Source of the DNA: Coriobacteriaceae bacterium
GTDB taxonomy: Bacteria; Actinomycetota; Coriobacteriia; Coriobacteriales; Coriobacteriaceae
Assembly (NCBI GenBank): GCA_902363875.1
Contig: CABJBO010000018.1
Coordinates: 1 to 43,773, forward strand
Reading direction: 5' to 3'
DNA length: 43,773 nt
The translations under genes were made by a program, and so were the position numbers. The notes below the pieces were generated by a model. It made no database searches and had not been told where the DNA came from. It saw only the letters and a list, made by a program, of their open reading frames with translations. Below, in pieces: positions 26,164-35,084 of this stretch (positions are counted from its first letter, which is position 1; each line of letters begins with the position of its first letter).

Positions 26164-29100
26164 CTATGCCGCGCGGCGTTTGGTGTAGACAAACCAGCCG
26201 CCAACGGCCCCGATACCGACGATGCCCACGGCAACGCCAGCGATAGCAAAGCCGTTTGAACCCGCGTCCGCAGCCTTGTTGGCGGCGCCGGCGCTCAACG
26301 CGGCGGTCTTGCCGGACGTGTCCGACTTTTTGTCGCTCTTGTCTGTCTTACCGGCGATGGAAGACTCCGTCGAATCCTTCTTGCCGGATTCGGCCTCGGC
26401 CTTGGAATCGCCAGCTGCCTTGGCGCCCTCGCGCGAGGAAGCACCGGCCATCTTGGCGGCCACAGGAGCCATTACGCCCGCAAAACCGCCGGTCCCGTTG
26501 CCGGCACCGCCGTCCGACCCGGCACCCGGCGTCAGGACGCCCGGCGCCACCGTGGGCTTCTGCGGGTCCTTGCTGCTCGAGCCCTTGCCCGCCGTCACGG
26601 CCGTCTTCCAGGCAATCGTCTCTCCCGAGGAGACACGATACGTCGTGAGCGCGCGGAGCGCCTGCTCGGTCGCCATGGCGTTGGCCGCGCCGCCCTTGCT
26701 ATGCGCATAGCCGTTGCCGCCGTCCACACGGTACAGGTCTAGCGCGCAGACCACGTTGGTCACAGCATTTGAAAACCCGTTGACGGGGTTGGCCGGGTCT
26801 CGGTCGAGCGAAAGCAGCGCGAGGATCACCTGGGCATTGGCCTCGGCAGAGCCGAAGTCACAGGTACCCGCGCTCATCTTGACCTTGAGGTAGGAGAGGC
26901 CGTTCTCGATGGCAGCATCGACCTTGGTGTCGCCCGCATAGGGCGCCACGGCCTGGATCGCCATGGCCGTCAGGTCCACGTCGCCCAGCCGCGTACCTTC
27001 CACAGCGTCGCCGCTACCGAGGAGCTCACAGACGGCGTCCACGAGGCTCGCGCGCGTCCAGGCGGAACCGGCGGGTGCATCCGAGCCGCTCGCATTGAGC
27101 GCCATCAGCGCGAAGATTTTCTCGTTGGCGCGCATCATATCGGTGCGACTGCAAATGAGCTCGACCAGGTTGACGCCGTCATAGTCGGTGATGTCCTCGC
27201 CGATGGCGGAGAGAGCCAGCGCCACACGCTCGGTCTCGGTCAGAGCGCAGGTCGCGCTCCCCCACTCGGCCTTGTGCTCGGCCAGCGAGGCATGGTAATT
27301 GTCGAGCAGCCCGGAATCGATCGTGCGGCCCGCCTTGGCAAAGTCGTAAATCTCCCACTCGTCGCCGTACTGGAAGGCGTCGGAGCTGCGGCGCGCGTCA
27401 ATGAACGCAGCGGCAGCGTCGATGCCCGCCGAGGCGGACTCACTCGTGGCGGGGCTCGCGGCCACACCGGCCACGGTGATGGTAAGCGTCACGGGCTCGG
27501 CGGGGGCAGTCGTGTCCACCGGCGTACCCGTCGCGACCACCGTGCCGGCCGAAAGCGCCGTCACCGTGTAGTCGCTCGAGGCCACGTACAGGCCGTCGTC
27601 GGGAGCGCCGTCGACGTGCTTCCAAGCGCCCTTCTCGTTGCGGTCGATGCTCACGATCCCCGAGGCGTCCTTGCCGTCGAGCGTCTTGAACGTCCAGGTG
27701 AGGCCGGGTTCGGTCACGCTCCAGCCATCCGCGTCGTTCTTACCGGTAAAGGTCAGGTCGAGCTTTTGCGCCGAGCCGGCCTTGAGGTAGAGGCTGTCCG
27801 TACCGGCCGTCACGCTCGCAAGCGGATTTTGGTAGGCATAAGTCACGTCGCACGACGCGCTGATGGCCTTGCCATCGGCGTCCGTGTCGGGCAGCGTCGC
27901 GGTAAACGTGGTGGTGCCGGCCTTGTACGCCGTGTAGCCGATCTCGCCCGCGGTAGTGTAGGCCGCCACGGCAGGATCACTGCTCGTCACGGTAAAGTTG
28001 TCGCGGTTGGTGGCGTTGTCGGGCGTCACCACGGGGCGTGCGTGATCGGTCAAAAACGCGCCGCGCTCGGAGAGTGGGCTGCGGCCCTGCAGGTAGACGG
28101 TGGCGCCGTCCTCGTTATAGCCCATCGAGATGGACGTGGCGGCCACGGCTTCTGACGTCAGCGTCACGCTCTTGGAGCCGGCGCCCGCAGATGCGGCGTC
28201 GCGCGGGGTAACGGTGATCGTGGCACTGCCGGCATGCTTGAAGTAAAAGCAGGCCGAGTAGTCGTTGCTGTAGATGGTCGTAGGATCGCTCGAGGCAAAG
28301 TGGAAGCGGCTGAACGAGACGGGCACGTACTCGCCCTTATCGGCGTCGACGTAATGCACGCGAATCTCGAGGTTGCGCACCTCGGAGCCCTGGACGGTAG
28401 CCGCACCATCGGTCACGTTGCTCACGGTGCCGTCGGAGGCACGATACCACAGCTCAAAGTCGTCGAACTGTTTGGCCTTGGCCTTGATCTTGATGGTAGC
28501 CACGGTCTGCTCGGAGCCATCGGCCTTGTGCTCGGTGGCGGTCACCGTGCCGGTAGCGTTGTCGTAGATGTAGAGCTCTCCCGTGGACTCGTTGATGCCG
28601 ATGTTGCCGCGGTTGGCGTCATCGGTGCCCCAGGTGATGGTGCTCGTGGCCGGGTCGCCCTTAAGTGCAAAGACGCCAAGTTTGCGGTAGGCGTCCACAG
28701 CATCAGGCGAAACCTCGAGCATATGGCCGGCAACCGTCTGGCTGGCGCCGTCGTTGGCCGTGAAGCTCACGGTGTAGGCGTCGTCGGGCGTGGTGTCCTC
28801 GGGCGCCTGGTAGCTGTTGCCCGAGCCAAAGACCGGCGTGCCATTTTTATCGATACCCCAGCTGCTGCCGTTGGCGCCGCAGTTGGCGTTGATAAGATCG
28901 GCGAAGGCATCGGTGGCCATGTCAGCGGGGTCGACAGCATAGGAGTTGACGAGCGCCGAGGCGGGAGCGCCCATCTTGTTGGTGAGGAATGCGCCCCAGT
29001 AGGTGTTGACGAGCTGGCCCGCGCTATAGGTCGCGAACAGCGCGCCCGCCGTGCCCTTGGAGGTCGAAACGCAGTTGGACACGATGCCGCCGTCGAGCGT

Positions 29101-30717
29101 GCGCGCAAAGCCCGCTACGCCCTTGCCGGTCACGCTCGTGGAGCAGTTGAGCACGGCGCCCTGAACCTTGTTGCCCAGGGGGCCGAACGCCTTGCCGTCC
29201 GTCGCCCGCTTCAGCTCGCCGGCGAACGAGATGTTCTGCACCACGCCCGTGGAGGCAACGCCGTCCATGAGCGACTTCACGCCACCGCCGTTGGTGAAGG
29301 TGATGGCGTGGCCCTGACCATCAAGCGTACCCGCGAGCATGCCCGTGGGGGCAAAGAAGTACTCGTCGTCGATGGTGATGTCGTTGTCGAGGACGTAGTA
29401 GGCGTCGACGTCGGCAGGCTTGAACTTGCCCATGAAGGCGTCGAGGTCGCTCTGCGAGCTCAGGTGCACTACGCTCTGCGGCTGAGCCACGGGCTCAGTG
29501 GGCTTGGGTTTCTCGAGCGCGGCGGTGGCATCGGTGAGTGCCTTGGTTGCAGCGTTGACCTCGGCCTGTGCGGCGTCATCGTTGGCGTAGACGTCCTGGG
29601 CGTTCGCAAGGGCCTCGGCGAGCTTGGACCAGCTCTTGGCCGTGTAGTCGCCCTCGACCTTGGCGCTGGCATCGTCGATGGCGGCCTTGAGGGCACCCTT
29701 GTTCACGACGACCACGGCGCTGCCCGAGACCAGCACGGGCAAACCGCCCTGTGCAGACCAGCTAAAGCCGGTGGCAGGAGCATCGGTGTTGAGCTTATCG
29801 ACCGAGGCCTGGGTCTTGAGGTCGTCGACAGAGATTTTGCTGCCGAAGGAAGAATCGACCTTGTAGCCGCACGCCTGATCGCCCACAGTGAACAGATTGT
29901 TGGCCACGGTGCCAGACCTGTAATATCCAACAAGGCCGTGGGCGCAAAAGCCCGACATCGATCCGGAAACATAGGAGTTGATTACAGACCCACCGTTGAG
30001 CGTTCCCACCAGGCCACCGTAATCGGCCCAAGAGCCGCCATCGCTCAAAGTGGCCGTCGACCAGCACATCTGCACGGTTCCCGAGCAATTGATCGCAAGG
30101 GCGCCCTCATAATCGCCCATGGTTGCCCGGCCCGTCACGCCCAGATTCTGCACCGTGCCAGTCACGCTCTTCGCAAGTGCCTTGCCGTTAAGCACGATGC
30201 TGTGGCCCTGGCCATCGAGCGTGCCGGCCACGGTCTCGATCTGCTGGTCGGCGCCAAGACTGATATTCGCCGCGAGCTTCACGACAGCCCCGGCCTCGAT
30301 GGTGGTGGGCAGCTCATCGGCAGAAGAGACCATCACAGTCTCGCCGGCCTTGGCGACACGCACGTCACGTGCCTGCTGAACATCGGCGTCGTCATCGTCG
30401 ACGTTCACCGCGGCGGCGTTCTGCCCGTCCGCACTCAGCATGGCGGCAAGCCCCTCATCGGCAGACGGAGCAACGTCGGATCTTGCCTCGTCCGCCGACG
30501 CCTCGGCGCCTTCAGCACCCGTCTGCTCGTCCGCAGTGAAACTCGTCTCGTCGGCATTCTCGGCAGCATCCGCCTGCTGCGAGGCCTGGGCCTGCGCCTG
30601 CACAGCGATTTCTGCCATGCCCTCGGCAAATGCTGACGTACCCGGCATCGACCAGACGAGTAGCACCGAGAAAGCAGCGGCTCCCAGGCGCTTGAGCATA
30701 ATGTTGTTTCGCGTCAC
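26164..30717 (-). CDS. Giant surface protein with transcobalamin-like alpha/alpha-toroid, under B12 riboswitch
   Basis: 1517 residues from the GTG at 30717, which has AAGGAGA five bases upstream. A signal peptide (cleavage near SAFA) is followed by an acidic Ala-rich stretch (about 35-110), GLUG-type beta repeats (about 155-290), a FIVAR-like helical unit (about 330-410), a second GLUG-like region (about 425-590), several Ig-like domains (about 650-1080), and a C-terminal alpha/alpha-toroid (about 1090-1365) with repeated helices such as LTETERVALALSAIGED, DLTAMAIQAVAPY, EANAQVILALLSLDRDP and NAMATEQALRALTTY. This toroid matches the prenyltransferase/terpene-cyclase fold shared with the alpha domain of intrinsic factor and transcobalamin. 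A Gly/Ser/Lys-rich stalk and a C-terminal membrane helix followed by KRRAA anchor it; there is no LPXTG. Together with the riboswitch this suggests corrinoid binding at the cell surface. Confidence 0.8.
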   Translation of the reverse strand: MTRNNIMLKRLGAAAFSVLLVWSMPGTSAFAEGMAEIAVQAQAQASQQADAAENADETSFTADEQTGAEGAEASADEARSDVAPSADEGLAAMLSADGQNAAAVNVDDDDADVQQARDVRVAKAGETVMVSSADELPTTIEAGAVVKLAANISLGADQQIETVAGTLDGQGHSIVLNGKALAKSVTGTVQNLGVTGRATMGDYEGALAINCSGTVQMCWSTATLSDGGSWADYGGLVGTLNGGSVINSYVSGSMSGFCAHGLVGYYRSGTVANNLFTVGDQACGYKVDSSFGSKISVDDLKTQASVDKLNTDAPATGFSWSAQGGLPVLVSGSAVVVVNKGALKAAIDDASAKVEGDYTAKSWSKLAEALANAQDVYANDDAAQAEVNAATKALTDATAALEKPKPTEPVAQPQSVVHLSSQSDLDAFMGKFKPADVDAYYVLDNDITIDDEYFFAPTGMLAGTLDGQGHAITFTNGGGVKSLMDGVASTGVVQNISFAGELKRATDGKAFGPLGNKVQGAVLNCSTSVTGKGVAGFARTLDGGIVSNCVSTSKGTAGALFATYSAGQLVNTYWGAFLTNKMGAPASALVNSYAVDPADMATDAFADLINANCGANGSSWGIDKNGTPVFGSGNSYQAPEDTTPDDAYTVSFTANDGASQTVAGHMLEVSPDAVDAYRKLGVFALKGDPATSTITWGTDDANRGNIGINESTGELYIYDNATGTVTATEHKADGSEQTVATIKIKAKAKQFDDFELWYRASDGTVSNVTDGAATVQGSEVRNLEIRVHYVDADKGEYVPVSFSRFHFASSDPTTIYSNDYSACFYFKHAGSATITVTPRDAASAGAGSKSVTLTSEAVAATSISMGYNEDGATVYLQGRSPLSERGAFLTDHARPVVTPDNATNRDNFTVTSSDPAVAAYTTAGEIGYTAYKAGTTTFTATLPDTDADGKAISASCDVTYAYQNPLASVTAGTDSLYLKAGSAQKLDLTFTGKNDADGWSVTEPGLTWTFKTLDGKDASGIVSIDRNEKGAWKHVDGAPDDGLYVASSDYTVTALSAGTVVATGTPVDTTAPAEPVTLTITVAGVAASPATSESASAGIDAAAAFIDARRSSDAFQYGDEWEIYDFAKAGRTIDSGLLDNYHASLAEHKAEWGSATCALTETERVALALSAIGEDITDYDGVNLVELICSRTDMMRANEKIFALMALNASGSDAPAGSAWTRASLVDAVCELLGSGDAVEGTRLGDVDLTAMAIQAVAPYAGDTKVDAAIENGLSYLKVKMSAGTCDFGSAEANAQVILALLSLDRDPANPVNGFSNAVTNVVCALDLYRVDGGNGYAHSKGGAANAMATEQALRALTTYRVSSGETIAWKTAVTAGKGSSSKDPQKPTVAPGVLTPGAGSDGGAGNGTGGFAGVMAPVAAKMAGASSREGAKAAGDSKAEAESGKKDSTESSIAGKTDKSDKKSDTSGKTAALSAGAANKAADAGSNGFAIAGVAVGIVGIGAVGGWFVYTKRRAA

Positions 30718-30765
30718 CCGTTCTCCTTCTTTCGCGAACTTGCAATAGAGCCGTGGCGAAGAAGG

Positions 30766-30784
30766 CGGGGCAGGCGATGCCCCG
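30766..30784 (-). promoter_or_regulatory. Hairpin in the leader of the surface-protein gene
   Basis: CGGGGC and GCCCCG form a small stem between the riboswitch and the ribosome-binding site. It could be part of the expression platform, but it lacks a T-tract and a terminator role is not evident. Confidence 0.3.
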
Positions 30785-30892
30785 GCAGCACAAAGGCGCA
30801 CGTCAGCCACCCTATCGGCAGCAAAACGCACGCTCAGCAGCACCCCTTGTAGACCGGAATCCAGCGGCAAACAGAGAGGCCCTCGGTTTCGA

Positions 30893-31006
30893 GAAGAGCA
30901 CGGGCAGGTAATCTGACTCGCGGGCGCGCCCGCACACAGTAACCGCCTTGCTCGGGATTCTCACCCGATTCCCCTTTATGCACTCGCGCGCACCCGTGCT
31001 CCGGCT
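30893..31006 (-). promoter_or_regulatory. Cobalamin riboswitch
   Basis: Read on the minus strand: an outer stem GAGCACGGG pairing with CCCGTGCTC, the segment GGGAATCGGGTGAGAATCCC, then GCGGTTACTGT, and the B12 box AGTCAGATTACCTGCC. This is the standard layout of the AdoCbl/Cbl riboswitch class, which usually lowers expression when corrinoids are plentiful. It lies about 180 nt upstream of the surface-protein start codon, with nothing else between. Confidence 0.9.
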
Positions 31007-31162
31007 TCTATTTTTTAACGGAGGAAGTGTACGTTACCGCAGGTAAATCGGTCAATGCACTACACAAAAACCGCCATACCCGAGCCATATGGCTCCCGGA
31101 TGGCCACCTATAGGCAGCCCATATCGCCAGCCGTCCACCGAGCCGTCCCTGCCCACAAGATT

Positions 31163-31281
31163 GAGCGGCCCGAATGTCCCCCGTGGGGCTGAGGGGGCCA
31201 AATGTACCTGTTAGAAGCCATTTAAGCGTTTTAACAGGGACTTTTGGCCCCCTCAGTCCCACGGGGGCTTTTGGCCCGCTC
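31163..31281. repeat. About 120-bp nested palindrome, copy 1
   Basis: Two forward motifs (AATGTCCCCCGTGGG, then GGGGGCCAAATGTACCTG) are followed by their reverse partners (AACAGGGACTTTTGGCCCCC, then CCCACGGGGGCTTTTGGCCC), giving a nested hairpin around GCCATTTAAGCG. A second copy in the same orientation is at 33735-33857. The two bracket the C69 peptidase gene. Confidence 0.85.
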
Positions 31282-31300
31282 ATTTTGCTTTAGCTCAAGC

Positions 31301-31337
31301 AAACGGTCCCGCACGATTACTCGTACGGGACCGTTTT
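31301..31337. terminator. Terminator downstream of the C69 peptidase gene
   Basis: AAACGGTCCCG (31301-31311) pairs with CGGGACCGTTT (31326-31336). The T-tract is best on the plus strand, but its place beyond the minus-strand peptidase stop suggests use there too. Confidence 0.6.
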
Positions 31338-31369
31338 TAGTTAGGGCTGTCGTCTATGACCCGCTCCGG

Positions 31370-33514
31370 TTAATTCGCACGCTTGCGGATAAGCACGGCC
31401 CCCATAACGGCCAGAACTCCAGCCACCGTCAGAAGCGCCACGATCACCACAGACGAATCACCGGTCTTGGCAAGCCCTCCCTTGGTCGCCTTCTTGGCGG
31501 TATCGGTCTTGACGTCCGTCTTCACATCCGTCTTCTGACCGGGCTTCTGCCCAGGCTCCTCCTGCGCAGCCTGCGTCACGGTCACCGTCGCTTCATCGGA
31601 CGTGGAAACCAGCCCGGCAGCACTCGTCACCTCAACGCGATACACCTTTGAACCGACCTCGGTCGTCGCGGCGACGTACTCAGCCGCCGTCGCCCCGTCG
31701 ATGGCAGAGAAGTTACCGTCCTCGCCCTTGACGAACCACTGGTAGGTAAGCTGGGCATCCGAGCCATCCACGCTGTCATCAACCGTCGCGGCAACGCTCA
31801 GCTTGGCCTCAGCGCCCTGAGCACACGTTACCGACTGCGGCTGAGCCGTGATGCTGGGAGCAACAAAAGCGGACGCGTACATAATCGGGGTCCGGGAGGT
31901 TCCATTCTCGGCGTCATAGTCGCTCGGCATAAACGCACTCGAGGTATCTCCCGCATTCACATAGGCGCGCATCTCATCGAGAAGCTTGGCCGCCTTGTTG
32001 TAGACCTGTTCGCTCACTGCGGCAAACGCCTTGTTGGCAAGGTCCGTGCGCTGATCGGCAGGGGTTGCCTGCATCAACCCGTCAACAACGTCCTGCTGGG
32101 CGATAACCTGCTTCTGAAGGACATCGAGGTAGGCGCGCACGTTCTCACCCATCGAGGCACGGTTGTTGTAGGCGAGCGTGTTGATGTCCATGAAGACGTA
32201 GTCGAGGTTCTTGCCGTCCTTTTCGACCAAAGCCTGCGCGACGTCGTCCTTGGGTCCTGTATAAGTGCCGTCCACCGTGTTCCACGCCGGGAAGTAGTCA
32301 GCCGGAACTTCCGTCAACAGCGCAGAGTAGCTGGGCAGGTACACGCTGAACTCGCAACGCGAAAGCGCTTCCCACTGAATCGTGGCGATATCACTGGAAA
32401 GGCCGGACCGAATCTGGAAGATATTGCTCTCGGTCGTCCTGTTGTTGCCGATGGCATACAGGGCACTGTTGAGATTGGCGTTGAGGCTGTCATCCTGCTC
32501 ACCGCGGGCAGCGAGGGAACGCAACGCCGTGAACGTATCGGATTTGATGCCCGGCGTAAACGTCAGCTGCGGGTCGATGAGCGAGGTGACGCGACCCTGT
32601 TCATCAACGGTATAGTCCGTCTGAGGCGCAAGGGCAGCACCGAAGTAAGCACATCCCTGGGCCAGGCGCGTATTCTGCGACGAACCCGAATTCTCCTTGC
32701 CATACGTCTTGAAGATGTTCGGCGTGCCGTCGTCATAGGTTACGAGAACGCCGTTGGACTCGGGCAGCGTCACGACATCGGCCGAGTGCAGGCACTGACT
32801 CGCATCGTCAAGATTGACCTTATACTGCAGGCCGCCGATGTTGGGATTAACGGACGCCACGTCGTCGCCCATCTTGACGGCAATCCACTGATGGCCCGAA
32901 AGCTGAGCGAAAATCCAGGTCTCGGTATTGTCGGCAATGACGATCTGGTTGCAGTCCTGAGAGCCATACTGATCGATGATGGCGCCGAGCTTCTCCACGC
33001 CGTCGCGCGCCGAGGACGAAACGCTCAACAGGTAGTCGGCCAGGTTATACTCGCCGATGCCCGTGTCGACAAGAGGGTCGATAGCCTTGATTCCGTCGTT
33101 GTAATCCGTTGTGAGCGTCGCGGAAACGGAGACACCGCGCTCGTTGGTGCCGGCCTCGGAATACACGCGGGACGCTGCCTCGTCGTCCTGGGCATCCCAC
33201 GCATCGGGATTGTCACGAACATAGGTGTAACGATACGAGCGACCCTGATAGGTGTACTCAAAGCCGGTCCCCGGCACAGAATCGTTCTCGAAAGAACGGA
33301 AGACAGGGTTGTCGATCGGCTGCTGCACGCCAAAGGTCTTGCAGTAGCGAGGTGAATAGTCCTCGGCGCGGCCGACATAGGTATCGCCCGTCGTTGTCTG
33401 GTTCTTACCGATGTAAACCTGCGTGCAGGCGAGCGCGGGCGCGGGCATGGCAAGCACAAGCGCCGCGACTATGCCCCCCCTAAACGCCTTCTTAGCAAAA
33501 GCCGGTAACCTCAT
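31370..33514 (-). CDS. Secreted, wall-anchored C69-family dipeptidase
   Basis: 714 residues from the ATG at 33514, with GGAGGGGAG upstream. A signal peptide ends at ALA, so Cys30 becomes the mature N-terminus, which is the catalytic nucleophile of C69 (PepD-type) Ntn-hydrolases. The catalytic domain covers about 30-560, with GDTYVGRAEDYSPRY, NERGVSVSATLT, VADNTETWIFAQLSGHQW-like segments and CEFSVYLP. An Ig-like domain (about 565-655), a KTDVKTDVKTDT spacer and the sortase-type motif LAKTG (681-685), followed by a hydrophobic helix and KRAN, complete it. It probably breaks down peptides at the surface. Confidence 0.88.
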   Translation of the reverse strand: MRLPAFAKKAFRGGIVAALVLAMPAPALACTQVYIGKNQTTTGDTYVGRAEDYSPRYCKTFGVQQPIDNPVFRSFENDSVPGTGFEYTYQGRSYRYTYVRDNPDAWDAQDDEAASRVYSEAGTNERGVSVSATLTTDYNDGIKAIDPLVDTGIGEYNLADYLLSVSSSARDGVEKLGAIIDQYGSQDCNQIVIADNTETWIFAQLSGHQWIAVKMGDDVASVNPNIGGLQYKVNLDDASQCLHSADVVTLPESNGVLVTYDDGTPNIFKTYGKENSGSSQNTRLAQGCAYFGAALAPQTDYTVDEQGRVTSLIDPQLTFTPGIKSDTFTALRSLAARGEQDDSLNANLNSALYAIGNNRTTESNIFQIRSGLSSDIATIQWEALSRCEFSVYLPSYSALLTEVPADYFPAWNTVDGTYTGPKDDVAQALVEKDGKNLDYVFMDINTLAYNNRASMGENVRAYLDVLQKQVIAQQDVVDGLMQATPADQRTDLANKAFAAVSEQVYNKAAKLLDEMRAYVNAGDTSSAFMPSDYDAENGTSRTPIMYASAFVAPSITAQPQSVTCAQGAEAKLSVAATVDDSVDGSDAQLTYQWFVKGEDGNFSAIDGATAAEYVAATTEVGSKVYRVEVTSAAGLVSTSDEATVTVTQAAQEEPGQKPGQKTDVKTDVKTDTAKKATKGGLAKTGDSSVVIVALLTVAGVLAVMGAVLIRKRAN

Positions 33515-33734
33515 ACGTTCTCCCCTCCACACGGAGCCCGAACTACCCACCAACAATATGCGTAATGAGAACACTTTAGCTGGGTAAATCGGATTGAATA
33601 TGCAGTTATCAGCTTATCTTATGTGTTAAGGAAGTATGGACACGGCACTCGTAACAACCCGTGACCGGTCGTTTGCATCTGGCAGGCGGCATTCCCCGCA
33701 GGGTTGAACAGGCCGATAAGCCCCGTGCGCAAGA

Positions 33735-33857
33735 TTGAGCGGGCCGAGTGTCCCCCGTGGGATTGAGGGGGCCAAATGTACCTGTTAGAGGCCATTTAAG
33801 CGTTTTAACGGGGTCTTTTGGCCCCCTCAGTCCCACGAGGGACATTTGGCCCGCTCA
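33735..33857. repeat. About 120-bp nested palindrome, copy 2
   Basis: Same orientation and layout as 31163-31281, with scattered differences, some of them in paired positions. It sits just before the HAD phosphatase gene, within the 412-bp gap between the divergent peptidase and phosphatase genes. The rest of that gap shows no further feature. Confidence 0.85.
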
Positions 33858-33926
33858 TGCCCGACTGGAACGGCACGCGCTATCATGGGTGCCGTTTTGA
33901 TGAGTCATCTTGATGGGAGCGTACCT

Positions 33927-34592
33927 ATGGCAGCTTTTTCCACCGTGATCTTTGACCTTGACGGCACCATCCTCAACACGCTCGAGGACCTGGCGGCCGC
34001 CGGCAACCATACCTGCGAGATGCACGGCTGGCCCACGTTTGCCGTTGACGCCTACCGCTATAAGGTGGGAAACGGCATGCTCAAGCTGGTCGAGCGCTTT
34101 ATGCCCGCCGAGTACGCGGGCGACGGCCGTATGTTTGGGCAGACGCTTGCCGAGTTTAGGGCCTATTACGGCGAGCACAAGGAGGACCACACCTCACCCT
34201 ACGCCGGCACGATTGAGATGCTCGACCGTCTGCGCGCCGCGGGCGTGCAGCTTGCTGTGCTCACCAACAAGGATCATATTTCGGCAGCCCCGCTTATCGA
34301 GAAATACTTTGGTTCCGAGCGCTTTGCACTGGTGCAAGGCCGTGTCGATGCGTTTCCGCCTAAGCCCGAAGCGCCCGTCACGCTGCACGTGATGAAGGAG
34401 CTGGGCGCCAATCCGGCAACCACGCTCTATGTGGGCGATTCGAATGTCGATGTTCTGACCGGCCACAACGCCGGCCTTAAGAGCGCGGGCGTCAGCTGGG
34501 GCTTCCGCGGCCGCGCAGAGCTGGAAGCCGCCGGCGCCGACTACGTGGTAGATACGCAGGACGAACTCGCCGAGCTAATCTTGGGCGAGTAG
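33927..34592 (+). CDS. HAD-family hydrolase (phosphoglycolate phosphatase-like)
   Basis: 221 residues from the ATG at 33927 (GGGAG upstream); longer starts lack a site. The four HAD motifs are present: FDLDGTILNT (nucleophile Asp), LAVLTNKD, the lysine in PPKPEAP and YVGDSNVDVLTG. A helical cap lies between motifs 1 and 2. Gph-type enzymes dephosphorylate phosphoglycolate or related small phosphates. It stands alone, and its substrate cannot be told from sequence. Confidence 0.88.
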   Translation: MAAFSTVIFDLDGTILNTLEDLAAAGNHTCEMHGWPTFAVDAYRYKVGNGMLKLVERFMPAEYAGDGRMFGQTLAEFRAYYGEHKEDHTSPYAGTIEMLDRLRAAGVQLAVLTNKDHISAAPLIEKYFGSERFALVQGRVDAFPPKPEAPVTLHVMKELGANPATTLYVGDSNVDVLTGHNAGLKSAGVSWGFRGRAELEAAGADYVVDTQDELAELILGE

Positions 34593-34633
34593 CGAGCGAC
34601 ACCGCTTAACGCAGCTGCGACAATTCTTCCACG

Positions 34634-34805
34634 CGGAAAGTGCATCCCGTTTTGGAGCTCCGAAATGGGATGCACTTTCCGTTTGAGGCGCGTCGGGGAA
34701 ACCGCATCCCGTTTCAGAGCAATATTCCGGGTCGCGGTTTCCGCAACCCGCCCCATCCGGAAACCGCGACCCGGAATTCGGCCAAAAACCGGGTCGCATT
34801 TTCCC
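34634..34805. repeat. Alternating 16-nt repeat array, 62-bp period (copy 2)
   Basis: Six 16-nt repeats start at 34634, 34666, 34696, 34728, 34758 and 34790, alternately forward (CGGAAAGTGCATCCCG, CGGAAACCGCGACCCG) and reverse. Spacers are again 16, 14, 16, 14, 16 nt. The geometry is identical to 9499-9670, although most spacers differ; the last is similar in both (TTCGGCCAAA shared). It lies between two convergent genes. Confidence 0.9.
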
Positions 34806-34918
34806 GAGCATTTGATACGGCGTTGATACAAGGAGTGTCCCCAACTGCCGGCAGAAAAGGAACGTCCCCAAGTGTCGCCTCAATGACTACCATGGCAACG
34901 CCGCAGGTAGAGGACGGG

Positions 34919-35033
34919 CAGCGAGCGGGCACCAGAGCGAACAAATTGGCATGAAAAGAGGACGGCATAGACCTTCTGGTCATGTCGTCCTCTTTGAATG
35001 ACAAGTTGTCGCTCTGGTGCCCGCGCAGCGTCG
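34919..35033. repeat. 114-bp structured element, member C (diverged)
   Basis: 115 bp with the family ends CAGCGA and GCAGCGTCG. The arms GCGGGCACCAGAGCG and their complement form a 15-bp stem. At offset 34 the core starts GAAAAGAGGACGG and forms a complete inner hairpin (AAAGAGGACG with CGTCCTCTTT, loop end GACC-ttct-GGTC), then TTGAA. The first 34 nt are close to member B, including CAGCGAGCGGGC and CAAATTGG. Confidence 0.75.
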
Positions 35034-35037
35034 GGCA

Positions 35038-35066
35038 GTTACGGCGTTTGGTAAAACGCCGTAACG
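35038..35066 (-). terminator. Hairpin downstream of the lipoprotein gene
   Basis: GTTACGGCGTTT pairs exactly with AAACGCCGTAAC around a 4-nt loop, 19 nt beyond the lipoprotein stop. It lacks a T-tract, so the termination role is inferred from position. Confidence 0.5.
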
Positions 35067-35084
35067 AACTACCGCGTAACTCCC

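Noticed and set aside
28234..30636. 800-residue open frame opposite the surface protein
   Set aside because: No signal peptide, domain or ribosome-binding site; the minus-strand frame has a signal peptide, GLUG and FIVAR units and a riboswitch.
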